This document shows positions 48,396 through 56,495 of a stretch of 64,000 nt of DNA, in pieces; within the stretch, counting starts at the first letter, position 1; each line of letters opens with the position of its first letter. This DNA comes from Pandoraea aquatica (GTDB lineage: Bacteria; Pseudomonadota; Gammaproteobacteria; Burkholderiales; Burkholderiaceae): positions 62,001 through 126,000 of the forward strand of contig NZ_CABPSN010000002.1 in the NCBI RefSeq assembly GCF_902459565.1. The letters are read 5' to 3'. Below the pieces are notes generated by a model. That model ran no database searches and was not told the DNA's origin. It saw only the letters and a program-made list of their open reading frames with translations. Position numbers and translations under genes: made by a program.

Positions 48396-48434
48396 GCGCA
48401 GGGTTCAAGACGATTTAAGAAGGAGAGCGCGATC

Positions 48435-49208
48435 ATGACCATGCTCGCATTCGAAAAAGTCGACAAGTTCTACGGCGACCACCATGTCCTGAAGGGCATC
48501 GATGCCACTATCGGACGCGGCGAAGTCGTTGTGGTGTGCGGCCCGTCCGGCTCCGGCAAGTCGACACTGATTCGCACGGTGACACGACTCGAAGCCATTC
48601 AGAAGGGACGCATTCTCTTCGAAGGCAAAGACGTGAATGCCCGCGACATGAAGATCAATCAGTTGCGCGCGCGCATCGGCTTCGTCTTCCAGAGTTTCAA
48701 CCTGTTTCAGAACCTGTCGGTGCGACAGAACCTGATCCTCGGGCCGACGAAGGTGCTCGGCATGTCGCGCGACGAAGCGGTCGCGCAGGCCGAAGCGCTG
48801 CTCACGAAAGTGGGCCTCGCCCACAAGATCGACGCGATGCCCGCGAACCTCTCGGGCGGCCAGCAACAGCGCGTGGCGATTGCACGTGCGCTGGCGATGA
48901 AGCCGCCGCTCATGCTGTTCGACGAGCCGACGAGCGCACTTGATCCCGAGATGGTGCAGGAAGTGCTGCAAGTCATGCGCTCGCTTGCCGACGAAGGACT
49001 CACGATGATGATCGTCACGCACGAGATGGGATTCGCGCGCGACGTGTCGAGCCGCGTGTGGTTCATGGATCAGGGGCAGTTGCTCGAAGACGCGCCGCCG
49101 TCGGAGTTCTTCAGCCAGCCGAAGCACGCACGTGCGCAGCGATTCCTGCAAGACGTGCTGCGGCCGTCGCCGATGATCAGCGTGCCGCGCGATGCGGTGC
49201 CTGCCTGA
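48435..49208 (+). CDS. ABC importer ATPase
   Basis: A 257-residue ABC ATPase of the polar amino-acid class. Walker [11 protein letters not shown]-loop VFQSFNLF, signature LSGGQQQR, Walker [15 protein letters not shown]-loop [10 protein letters not shown]. Start ATG follows AAGGAGAGCGCGATC. Completes the four-gene importer. Confidence 0.95.
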   Translation: MTMLAFEKVDKFYGDHHVLKGIDATIGRGEVVVVCGPSGSGKSTLIRTVTRLEAIQKGRILFEGKDVNARDMKINQLRARIGFVFQSFNLFQNLSVRQNLILGPTKVLGMSRDEAVAQAEALLTKVGLAHKIDAMPANLSGGQQQRVAIARALAMKPPLMLFDEPTSALDPEMVQEVLQVMRSLADEGLTMMIVTHEMGFARDVSSRVWFMDQGQLLEDAPPSEFFSQPKHARAQRFLQDVLRPSPMISVPRDAVPA

Positions 49209-49314
49209 GGCGTCTTCCTCGCACGCGAGCCGAACACACCCGACACACTGAACACACGATAGCGCCTCAACCGCGCACCTCACATAACAAAGCACTACGG
49301 AGAAGACTTTCATC

Positions 49315-49911
49315 ATGTCCACGACTCAACTTCCCGAACAACGTCAGGCCGCTGTGAGCGACGCCATCGCTGCCATGAAGGCCGCGCTGGCTCCGGCGGG
49401 CGAGACGCGTCCCGCACTGGCCGAAGTGCTCGAACAGGTCAAAGCGCTCGCTGCGCGCACCGCGCTGTGGAGCGAAGCCGACTTCCCGCCGCCGACCGAC
49501 GGCGAGCTGCAAGCGCGCTATCTGATTCATGAAGACGCCGACAAGACCTACGCGCTGTATCTGAACGTCATGCGTCCCGGTAAAAAGATCACGCCGCACA
49601 ACCACACGACGTGGGCGTGCATCGCGGCCGTCGACGGCGTGGAATACAACTACGTCTACCGCCGCACGGACGACGGCAAGACGCCCGGCGTCGGCACGCT
49701 CGAAGTGAGCGACACCGTCGTCGTGGACCCGGGCCATGGCATTGCGCTGGCGTCGGACGACATTCACGCGGTCGAGATTCAGGGCGACGCGCCGATCCGC
49801 CATCTGCACATGTACGGCCGTGCGCTGGAGACGCTGACCGAGCGCATCACGTTCGACCTCGCCAAGGGCACGTATCAGGTGATGGATATCGGCGTGAAGA
49901 CGCGCCGCTGA
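49315..49911 (+). CDS. Cysteine dioxygenase-like cupin (thiol dioxygenase)
   Basis: A 198-residue cupin in the cysteine/3-mercaptopropionate dioxygenase group, iron-dependent enzymes that oxidise thiols to sulfinates. Metal ligands H95-x-H97 (PHNHTTWAC) and His151 (DDIHAVE). Cys102 and Tyr167 sit where animal cysteine dioxygenase has its Cys93-Tyr157 cross-link, and Arg68 where its Arg60 binds carboxylate; this alignment is mine by spacing. Lies in the operon between the importer and the rhodanese. Substrate (cysteine or 3-mercaptopropionate-like) is inferred. Confidence 0.85.
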   Translation: MSTTQLPEQRQAAVSDAIAAMKAALAPAGETRPALAEVLEQVKALAARTALWSEADFPPPTDGELQARYLIHEDADKTYALYLNVMRPGKKITPHNHTTWACIAAVDGVEYNYVYRRTDDGKTPGVGTLEVSDTVVVDPGHGIALASDDIHAVEIQGDAPIRHLHMYGRALETLTERITFDLAKGTYQVMDIGVKTRR

Positions 49912-50086
49912 TGCCCTGACCGTCGGCACCCGTATCGCCGACGGCAAGCGACAAGACTCACCGATGGCGCGACTCGATTCGCGCCACCCGCATCACACTG
50001 CCCATGCCACTGGCACGAGCGGTGCGGGCCTGCTCATCCCTACGCTTTGGCATTTGCCGGGCGGAACTGATAAATCACGTAACGCT

Positions 50087-51688
50087 ATGACTTCGTTCAC
50101 TCCTCATTTTGTGCCGCCTGCCCTGCTCAAGGAATGGCTGCACGACGGCGCCGAGATCGCCGTGTTCGACGTGCGCGAGCACGGCCAGTATGGCGAGGCG
50201 CATCTCTTTTACGGCGTGACGCTACCCTACAGCCGTCTCGAACTCGACATCGTGCGTCTGGCACCGCGTCGCGACGCGCGCATCGTCGTGTATGACACCG
50301 ACCAGAGCGTGGCGGTGCTGGCGGCGCAGCGTCTCGATGCGCTGGGCTATTCCGATGTGTACGTGCTGGAAGGCGGCACGCAGGCGTGGCAGGCGGCGGG
50401 TTTCACGCTGTTCGCCGGGGTGAATGTCCCGTCGAAGACGTTCGGCGAACTCGTCGAGATGGCATATCACACGCCGCGTGTGACGGCGCGCGAGCTTGCC
50501 GCCATGCGTGAGCGCGGTGACAACGTGGTGATTCTCGATGGACGTCCCGTCAACGAATATCTGAAGATGACGATTCCGTCGTCCATCTGCTGCCCGAATG
50601 GCGAACTGGGTTATCGCATTCGCGATCTGGTGCCGGACACGACGACGCCCATCGTCGTGAACTGCGCGGGGCGTACGCGCAGCATCATCGGCGCGCAGAC
50701 GCTCATCAACCTCGGCATTCCGAATCCGGTGATGGCGCTGGAGAACGGCACGCAGGGCTGGTATCTGGAAGACCTGCCGCTGGAGCATGGCAGCACGCGT
50801 CGCTATCCCGACGCGGTGTCGCCCGCCAGCGTCACGCAGATGCGCGAAGCCAGCGGTGCGCTCGCCGAGCGCTTCGCTGTGCCGGAAGTCGATGCGTCGA
50901 CGTTTGCGCAATGGGCGACGGATACGACGCGCACGGTGTTCCTGTGCGACGTGCGCACGCCGGAGGAATACGCCGCTGGCACGCTGCCGGGCGCGCAGCA
51001 TACGCCGGGCGGGCAACTGATTCAGGCGACGGACCAGTACGTGGGCGTGCGTCATGCGCGCGTGGTGCTGTTCGATAACGACGGCGTGCGTGCGCCGATC
51101 GTCGCGAGCTGGCTGCGTCAGCTGGGTCACGATGCTTATGTGTTGCGTGACGGACTTAACAGCGGAGTGTCGTTGGCTGCGACGACACCGGGTGTTGCTA
51201 CGGCGTTGCCGGAGATCGATGTGGCGACGTTGAAGACGGCATTGGCGGACGGCAGCGTGACGGTGATCGACGTGCGTCCAAGCATGAGCTTCCGCCGTGA
51301 GCATGCGACGGGCGCGCAATGGGCGATTCGTCCGCGTCTGCCGAAGCTGCCTGCGTCGGGCAATGTGGTGTTGATTGCTGACGAGCGCGGTGTGGCCGAA
51401 TTGTTCGTGGCGGATTGGCGTCGTGAGAACGCGCAGGACACGCGCACGTTCTCCGTGCTGGCGGGCGGCTTCAAAGCATGGGCCGCCGCCGGGTTGCCGG
51501 TCGAGGCGACACCGGACTCGCCGCCGGACGCCGACTGCATCGACTATCTGTTCTTCGTGCATGACCGTCACGATGGGAACAAAGCAGCTGCGCGTCAGTA
51601 TCTGGCGTGGGAAACCGGCTTGCTCGCGCAGTTGGACGAGCATGAGCGCGGTGCTTTCCGTATTGGTGACGCCGCCGTCGCGAAGTAA
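50087..51688 (+). CDS. Four-domain rhodanese-like protein, one active Cys
   Basis: A 533-residue protein with four tandem rhodanese domains. Domain 1 loop VVYDTDQSVA (Asp in place of Cys), domain 2 loop VVNCAGRTRS (Cys193, active), domain 3 loop VLFDNDGVRA (Asp) and domain 4 loop LIADERGVA (Asp). Only domain 2 can form a persulfide. The others keep the fold (GGTQAWQAAGF, GGFKAWAAAGL). Single or double rhodaneses are usual. I chose the ATG at 50087. It likely handles sulfur (thiosulfate or persulfide) from the thiol dioxygenase and lyase of this operon. Confidence 0.9.
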   Translation: MTSFTPHFVPPALLKEWLHDGAEIAVFDVREHGQYGEAHLFYGVTLPYSRLELDIVRLAPRRDARIVVYDTDQSVAVLAAQRLDALGYSDVYVLEGGTQAWQAAGFTLFAGVNVPSKTFGELVEMAYHTPRVTARELAAMRERGDNVVILDGRPVNEYLKMTIPSSICCPNGELGYRIRDLVPDTTTPIVVNCAGRTRSIIGAQTLINLGIPNPVMALENGTQGWYLEDLPLEHGSTRRYPDAVSPASVTQMREASGALAERFAVPEVDASTFAQWATDTTRTVFLCDVRTPEEYAAGTLPGAQHTPGGQLIQATDQYVGVRHARVVLFDNDGVRAPIVASWLRQLGHDAYVLRDGLNSGVSLAATTPGVATALPEIDVATLKTALADGSVTVIDVRPSMSFRREHATGAQWAIRPRLPKLPASGNVVLIADERGVAELFVADWRRENAQDTRTFSVLAGGFKAWAAAGLPVEATPDSPPDADCIDYLFFVHDRHDGNKAAARQYLAWETGLLAQLDEHERGAFRIGDAAVAK

Positions 51689-51781
51689 GCTGTGACTTTT
51701 GGCGCGCATGTGACCGTCCCGGTCCAGCGCGCCAGTGCTGCTTGACCTGAACCGTCCGAACCGTTCTCTCTACGCCAGACC

Positions 51782-53035
51782 ATGTCTCGACAATCCCCCC
51801 CGCCTTCCTCGTCTTCCGAATCCACGTCTTCCGCCGAACGCGACGCGCTGCATCACGGCAGCTCGGTTCGCGTCGCTACGCGCCTCGTCAAAGGCGGTAT
51901 GGATACTGCCGTCATTGGCGGTCGTGCCGTTAACCCGCCGGTGGTGCGTGCGTCCACGGTGTTGTTCGAATCGATGGACGACCTGAACGATGCACGTCGC
52001 CGTCGCGGCACCGAGCGCATGTTCACGTACGGCGCGCGTGGTAACCCGACGGGCTTCGCGCTCGAAGACGTCGTCGCCGGGCTGGAAGGCGGGTATCGCG
52101 CGCGACTGTTCCCGACGGGACTGGCGGCGATCTCGATGGTGTTTCTGGCATACGTGCGTCCTGGCGATCACGTGCTGATCGCGGATTGCGTGTATCAGCC
52201 GGTGCGTCATTTCGTCGAGACGTTCCTCAAGCCGTGGGGTGTGCACGTCACGTTCTTCCGGGCGGACGGTAGCGACGCCGCCGAGCATATGACGGCGCGC
52301 ACGAAGATGATTTACGTGGAAGCCCCCGGCTCGCTCGTCTATGAGATGTGCGACATTCCGGCGCTGGCCGATCTGGCGCATCGTCACGGGGCGCTGCTCG
52401 TCGCGGACAACACGTGGGGATCGGGCGTGCAGTGCCGTCCGCTGATGCTCGGGGCGGACATCTCGGTGATGGCCGCGACGAAGTACCTGAGCGGCCATTC
52501 CGACGTGATGATGGGCACCGTCACCACGACGCAGGAAGTCTGGCAGACGCTCTCGACGATGGCCGACGCGCAAGGCGTGGCCGTAAGTCCCGACGACGCC
52601 TATCTGGTGTTGCGTGGCACTCGCACGTTGGCCGCGCGTCTTGCGATGCATGAGCGCAATGCGTTGGAGGTGGTGCATTGGCTGGATGGGTTGCCCGACG
52701 TGGCGCGTGTGTTCTGTCTGGCGCTGCCGACGGACCCGGGGCACGAGTTGTGGCGTCGGGATTGTCTGGGCACGAACGGGTTGGTGTCGTTCGAGCTTGC
52801 CAAGGCGACGCCCGTGCAGGCGGACCGCTTCGTCGATTCGCTGAAGTTGTTCGGCATCGGCGCATCGTGGGGCGGTTTCGAGAGTCTGGCGACGGTGTCG
52901 AACGTGGTCGGCACACGCACGTGCGAAGACTGGTCGCATGCCGGTCCCATCGTCCGTCTGCATATCGGTCTGGAAGATCCGCAGGATCTGATTGACGATC
53001 TCGCTGCGGCGTTTGAGACGGTGTTTGGGAAGTGA
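51782..53035 (+). CDS. PLP-dependent cystathionine beta-lyase-family enzyme
   Basis: A 417-residue Cys/Met-metabolism PLP enzyme. The N-terminal 25 residues are Ser/Pro-rich and probably not structural. Conserved: STVLFESMDDLNDARRR, FTYGARGNPTGFALEDVVAGLEGG, VEAPGSLVYEMCDIPALAD, DNTWGSG, PLP lysine in AATKYLSGHSDVMMGTV, GASWGGFESL. Cleaves C-S bonds of cystathionine, cystine or similar to give pyruvate, ammonia and a thiol. With the importer, dioxygenase and rhodanese it completes a sulfur amino-acid degradation set. It is the last gene of the operon. Confidence 0.92.
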   Translation: MSRQSPPPSSSSESTSSAERDALHHGSSVRVATRLVKGGMDTAVIGGRAVNPPVVRASTVLFESMDDLNDARRRRGTERMFTYGARGNPTGFALEDVVAGLEGGYRARLFPTGLAAISMVFLAYVRPGDHVLIADCVYQPVRHFVETFLKPWGVHVTFFRADGSDAAEHMTARTKMIYVEAPGSLVYEMCDIPALADLAHRHGALLVADNTWGSGVQCRPLMLGADISVMAATKYLSGHSDVMMGTVTTTQEVWQTLSTMADAQGVAVSPDDAYLVLRGTRTLAARLAMHERNALEVVHWLDGLPDVARVFCLALPTDPGHELWRRDCLGTNGLVSFELAKATPVQADRFVDSLKLFGIGASWGGFESLATVSNVVGTRTCEDWSHAGPIVRLHIGLEDPQDLIDDLAAAFETVFGK

Positions 53036-53155
53036 TTTTGGCTGTTTGAGGCCGAGGACGCGAGCAGTGTGGCGAGTGCCGCGAGAGTTCCACGCGGCGA
53101 CTCGTTTCGCATCCACCGTCCAGCCTGCCGCAGTGGCTGCTGCGGCGATTATCGC

Positions 53156-53179
53156 GCCGCCCGCTAGAAGCCGGGCGGC
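53156..53179. terminator. Hairpin between convergent lyase and ampC
   Basis: GCCGCCCG (53156-53163) pairs with CGGGCGGC (53172-53179), loop of 8 bases. No T-run, but position and stem suit bidirectional termination. Confidence 0.55.
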
Positions 53180-53187
53180 CGATTCAA

Positions 53188-54411
53188 CTACTTCGCAGGT
53201 GCCGGTGCCGGACGGCTGCCGTCGAGCGTAGTCAGAATCTGATGAGCGGCGCGCAGACGTTCTTCCATCGGGTAATTCTTGTTGGCGAGCAGTACGATCG
53301 CCATCTGCTTCGACGGGACGAAGGCCACATACGTGCCGAACCCGCTCGTCGATCCCGTCTTGTTGACCCACGACACCGGTGCCGGTGCCATCGGCGGCGT
53401 GAGTTCGCGTGCAGGCGTCGATTCCATCGACATCCGCGTGGAGTTGCCCTCGATCAGCGCCTCGACCGTGACGGGATACGGATACTGCTCCCACGCGAGG
53501 TCTTGCGTCATCGGCGCATCGAAGAAGTAACTGGTGCGTGTCGCGTAGATGGCGTGACGCAGACGCCGGTCATGGACCGCCTCCCCGATATTTGCGTTGA
53601 CGAAGCGCAGCAAGTCGGAGGCAGTCGTTTTCACACCGTAGGCCTCCTGCTCGAACACACCGGGCGAGACGCGAATCGGCTTGCCGTTCTTATATCCCCA
53701 TGCGTAATTCGCCTGTTGATCTTCCGGCACCTTGATGAAGGTGTGCTTCAGATTGAGCGGCTTGAAGACGTGATCCGACACGAGTGTGGCGTAATCGCCG
53801 TGCATGGCGCGGGCGGTAATCCAGCCGAGCGCACCGATGCTTATATTCGAGTACGTGCGCGCGGTGCCGGTCGGTTTGGGGGGCGTCCATGCTTTGAGGT
53901 ACTGCGTCATCTCGTCGATGTTGGTGACGCTGTCCGGTACCTGTTGCGGCATGCCACCGGTGGTGTGCGTACCGAGATTCAGCAGCTTGACGTCACCGAA
54001 CGGTGTGCCTGCGAATTCTGGGGCGAGGCGGCTGATTTTGTCGGTCAGCGAAAGCGCGCCGGTGGTCTGAGCGTACGTAGCCAGCGTGGCGGTGAAGGTT
54101 TTGCTGACGGAGCCGATCTCGAACAGGGTGTCGTTGGTGACGGGTTTGTTGGCGGCCTTGTCGGCGACCCCGTAATCGAAGACATAGGACTGTCCATCAA
54201 AGAGGACGCCGACGGCCATGCCAGGAATGTCCTGACGCGCCATCAGCGGCTCGATAGTCTTGTCGACAAGCGATTTGATCTCGTCTTGCCGGGGATTCGT
54301 CTGAACTTGCGCACCGGGCTCGGCGGCATAACTGCGCGCGCTGAAAGCCATCCAGCTAATAGCGGCGGTCGCCGCGAGGGCAGCAAACAGGGTGATATAG
54401 GGCTTGGTCAT
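53188..54411 (-). CDS. ampC: Class C beta-lactamase (AmpC type)
   Basis: A 407-residue serine beta-lactamase. N-terminal signal (ITLFAALAATAAISWMAFSARSYA), then SVSK (catalytic Ser101, Lys104), YSN (Tyr187) and KTG (Lys351 in KTGSTSGFG), the three class C motifs. GSVSKTFTATLATYAQTTGAL and LEYEQ-like regions fit AmpC. Periplasmic enzyme that hydrolyses cephalosporins and penicillins. No ampR is adjacent, although chromosomal ampC of this class is usually divergent from it. A nested palindrome lies about 100-130 bp upstream. Confidence 0.92.
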   Translation of the reverse strand: MTKPYITLFAALAATAAISWMAFSARSYAAEPGAQVQTNPRQDEIKSLVDKTIEPLMARQDIPGMAVGVLFDGQSYVFDYGVADKAANKPVTNDTLFEIGSVSKTFTATLATYAQTTGALSLTDKISRLAPEFAGTPFGDVKLLNLGTHTTGGMPQQVPDSVTNIDEMTQYLKAWTPPKPTGTARTYSNISIGALGWITARAMHGDYATLVSDHVFKPLNLKHTFIKVPEDQQANYAWGYKNGKPIRVSPGVFEQEAYGVKTTASDLLRFVNANIGEAVHDRRLRHAIYATRTSYFFDAPMTQDLAWEQYPYPVTVEALIEGNSTRMSMESTPARELTPPMAPAPVSWVNKTGSTSGFGTYVAFVPSKQMAIVLLANKNYPMEERLRAAHQILTTLDGSRPAPAPAK

Positions 54412-54510
54412 CGACGCTCATCTCCGTATGAAGGCTCACCGGGGCGTACATTCTGCATCGCCGTGAGCTGTGGACGAAGCGTAAACCCAAAGGGGATTGG
54501 GTTTGGGGTG

Positions 54511-54540
54511 GTTGCATGTAACCGTTGTAACGGTTGCAAC
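54511..54540. promoter_or_regulatory. Nested palindrome upstream of ampC
   Basis: AACCGTTGTAACGGTT (54520-54535) is an inverted repeat with 7-bp arms, enclosed by GTTGCA (54511-54516) and TGCAAC (54535-54540). Candidate operator for ampC. A separate hairpin AAACCCAA/TTGGGTTT lies at 54483-54504. Confidence 0.5.
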
Positions 54541-54659
54541 TCACGGCATTTGAATTTTCGAGCGGATTTCGTGGATGGTGCGAAAGGTGGCGGGCGGGGT
54601 AAGCAAGTCGGAATTTCGCCAAGAAAGCCTTGCCGCCCGCATACAACAGACAACCAAAC

Positions 54660-55085
54660 CTACTGGCGAGCCGCGAAGGTCTCCTCGGTAACGAGCTTCG
54701 CAACGAAATCAATTTTCTGCTGCGCTAAGTGAGCAAATTGACGTTGCAGCAAGAGAAATGCATCGCACGCCTGCGGAGAGTCACGTTTTGCACCATTAAG
54801 CTTGGCGCGGAGCGCATCAAGCTGATCGTCGTAGAGGCGCGTCTGTTCGCCCCTGCCGACTTGAACGAACTCTTGCATTGCTGCGTCGAAAGCAAGCCCC
54901 TTGGCCTCCTGTACGGATGTTACCGCCCATAACATTTGCGCCCTCGTTGTGTCTCGAACAAGCGAGATCTCGCGTTGTCCACTCTTATAAGCGTCAGAGT
55001 CGTTGCAGTCGTACGCAAACGCCGGTGTCTGCACGAGGAGGCCAACACACATAGTTAAAAGACCGAAGATCGAGGCTCGCGTCAT
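54660..55085 (-). CDS. Small exported hypothetical protein
   Basis: A 141-residue protein with a clear signal peptide (ASIFGLLTMCVGLLVQTPAFA), two Cys in the mature part (one near the N-terminus, CNDSD; one at PQACDAF) and helical sequence. I do not recognise the family; the size and exported helical body resemble small periplasmic or lysozyme-inhibitor-like proteins, but no specific motif shows it. Last of the leftward gene run that starts at the CDI remnant; could be accessory to it. Confidence 0.7.
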   Translation of the reverse strand: MTRASIFGLLTMCVGLLVQTPAFAYDCNDSDAYKSGQREISLVRDTTRAQMLWAVTSVQEAKGLAFDAAMQEFVQVGRGEQTRLYDDQLDALRAKLNGAKRDSPQACDAFLLLQRQFAHLAQQKIDFVAKLVTEETFAARQ

Positions 55086-55146
55086 TTGGGTTCAACCTAT
55101 TTTCGTTCGATAGAGTTCTAAGAAACAACCGTGGTGCGCAATGCAG

Positions 55147-55581
55147 TTATCGGCCAATTTTCAAGTCCTTCAAGATGTCCTTCTGCCCCCACTTGAATGA
55201 ACAACGGCGGCCTGTCTCCATTCCGATTGTTCCGGTCTCGTCAGTGACATCGGTGCTTATGGGCACGCATCCGCCGGTAATTTTCACGATCGAAGACCCC
55301 TGCATCGAAAGAGGGAATTCAATTGCGGCATCCTTCGGAATCGTATGTGTCAGCGTGACGTCTTCAACATAGTCATCCGGCAACACGAAGATAAGTGCGC
55401 GATCGACCTTCAGCGTGTAGTAGTCGTGCTGAAACGGCGCCGATGTCACGCAGAGTTCGGTCGTGTGACCGTCGTTGGACTGAGTAAAGCACTTGGGCTC
55501 AACTGCATATGCACTGAAGGCAAGGCTGCTCACGACTGCAATTGTGGCGGTATGTGTTGCACGTAAGGATGGAATTTTCAT
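55147..55581 (-). CDS. Small exported hypothetical protein
   Basis: A 144-residue protein starting at MKIPSL. Signal peptide (ATHTATIAVVSSLAFSAYA), then a Cys-containing, beta-rich-looking mature part (CFTQSNDGHTTELCVTSAP, GGCVPISTDVTDETGTIGMETGRRCSFKWGQKD) with four Cys that could pair. No family recognised. Lies between two other small exported proteins on the same strand. Confidence 0.68.
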   Translation of the reverse strand: MKIPSLRATHTATIAVVSSLAFSAYAVEPKCFTQSNDGHTTELCVTSAPFQHDYYTLKVDRALIFVLPDDYVEDVTLTHTIPKDAAIEFPLSMQGSSIVKITGGCVPISTDVTDETGTIGMETGRRCSFKWGQKDILKDLKIGR

Positions 55582-55632
55582 GTGTTTGAATTGAATCTTT
55601 ATAGATTGGTAACGTTCTAGCAACCCTGTGAA

Positions 55633-56022
55633 TCACTTGCCCTTTGTCTTAATCATCGCATCAACTTTCACCCTGAAATAGTCGATCGGGGCCAGCGGAT
55701 ATTGCGACGTGTCACAGCTCTTTTTCTTTGCGAGTGACAGATTTTCAACAGCTATCTCTTGATGTCGATTGAACGCCGAAGCGTAGGGTGACGGTGCTCT
55801 TTGGTCGATCAGAAAAAATTGCGCCAAAGCACCGTCTACATCGCCGTTCTTGCCATAGTCTTGCTCGAAATTTCTTGTCGCCCATTCATTTAGCTGCTGT
55901 GCTACTTCCTCATGTTGATCACACGTTAGCGATTCGCCAAGATTTTTTGATTGAAAAGAGGTGCAGCCAAACAGTGTGCCAATGAAGATGCCAAAGAATG
56001 CAGTCTTTATAGTCGCTCTCAC
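55633..56022 (-). CDS. Small predicted lipoprotein
   Basis: A 129-residue protein. N-terminus FFGIFIGTLFGCTS is a signal peptide with lipobox LFGC, so it is probably a lipoprotein. Mature part is helical and soluble, without recognisable motifs. It sits 243 bp after the immunity gene of the CDI remnant; Burkholderia CDI loci often include a small lipoprotein (BcpO), but sequence similarity to it is not evident, so this is only a suggestion. Confidence 0.68.
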   Translation of the reverse strand: MRATIKTAFFGIFIGTLFGCTSFQSKNLGESLTCDQHEEVAQQLNEWATRNFEQDYGKNGDVDGALAQFFLIDQRAPSPYASAFNRHQEIAVENLSLAKKKSCDTSQYPLAPIDYFRVKVDAMIKTKGK

Positions 56023-56264
56023 TTCTACTTCCTTTTCGAAAAATTAATTGATAAATATGAACCGCCCGCATCATGTTAATTGGACTGTGTATTCATGATT
56101 GGGTGCGGCGGTACGTACCTGGCGGAAATCACCATAATGGATATCTCGATAATTATCGAGGAATCACGTACTCAAGGGGAGGAGTGTCTATTATTAATTG
56201 CTGTCTCCAGCTTGCATCTACGAATCGAATATCTTGAAGTGCAGCAACCCAATAATAGAAAAAA

Positions 56265-56495
56265 TCACCATGTTTCATTTTTTCTAATCTTCTTAGGAAG
56301 AACAAAAATGCATAAATACAAGCAGATCGCGGAAATCGTGGCGAATATTCCAAGAAGAACGGACTCATCGTTAATGTGAAATATCTTTCTGAAAATAATA
56401 ACGAATGTCGAGCCCCAGAAAGCACTTGAGCATAAAAATCCGCCAACAATTAAACAAATTTTCCGAGCTAATTTTTCAATGTTATTGGTGTTCAT
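56265..56495 (-). CDS. Predicted CDI immunity protein, cassette A
   Basis: A 76-residue membrane protein with two predicted helices (ICLIVGGFLCSSAFWGSTFVIIF and LLGIFATISAICLYLCIFVL) and a basic C-terminal end. Its ATG overlaps the stop of the toxin fragment by four bases (ATGA), the coupled arrangement of CDI toxin and immunity genes. Membrane immunity proteins usually protect against membrane-active CDI toxins. I cannot identify the toxin class. Confidence 0.75.
   Translation of the reverse strand: MNTNNIEKLARKICLIVGGFLCSSAFWGSTFVIIFRKIFHINDESVLLGIFATISAICLYLCIFVLPKKIRKNETW

Noticed and set aside
56080-56449. Small open frames between the lipoprotein and immunity gene
   Set aside because: They overlap the immunity gene in other frames or on the other strand and lack ribosome sites.
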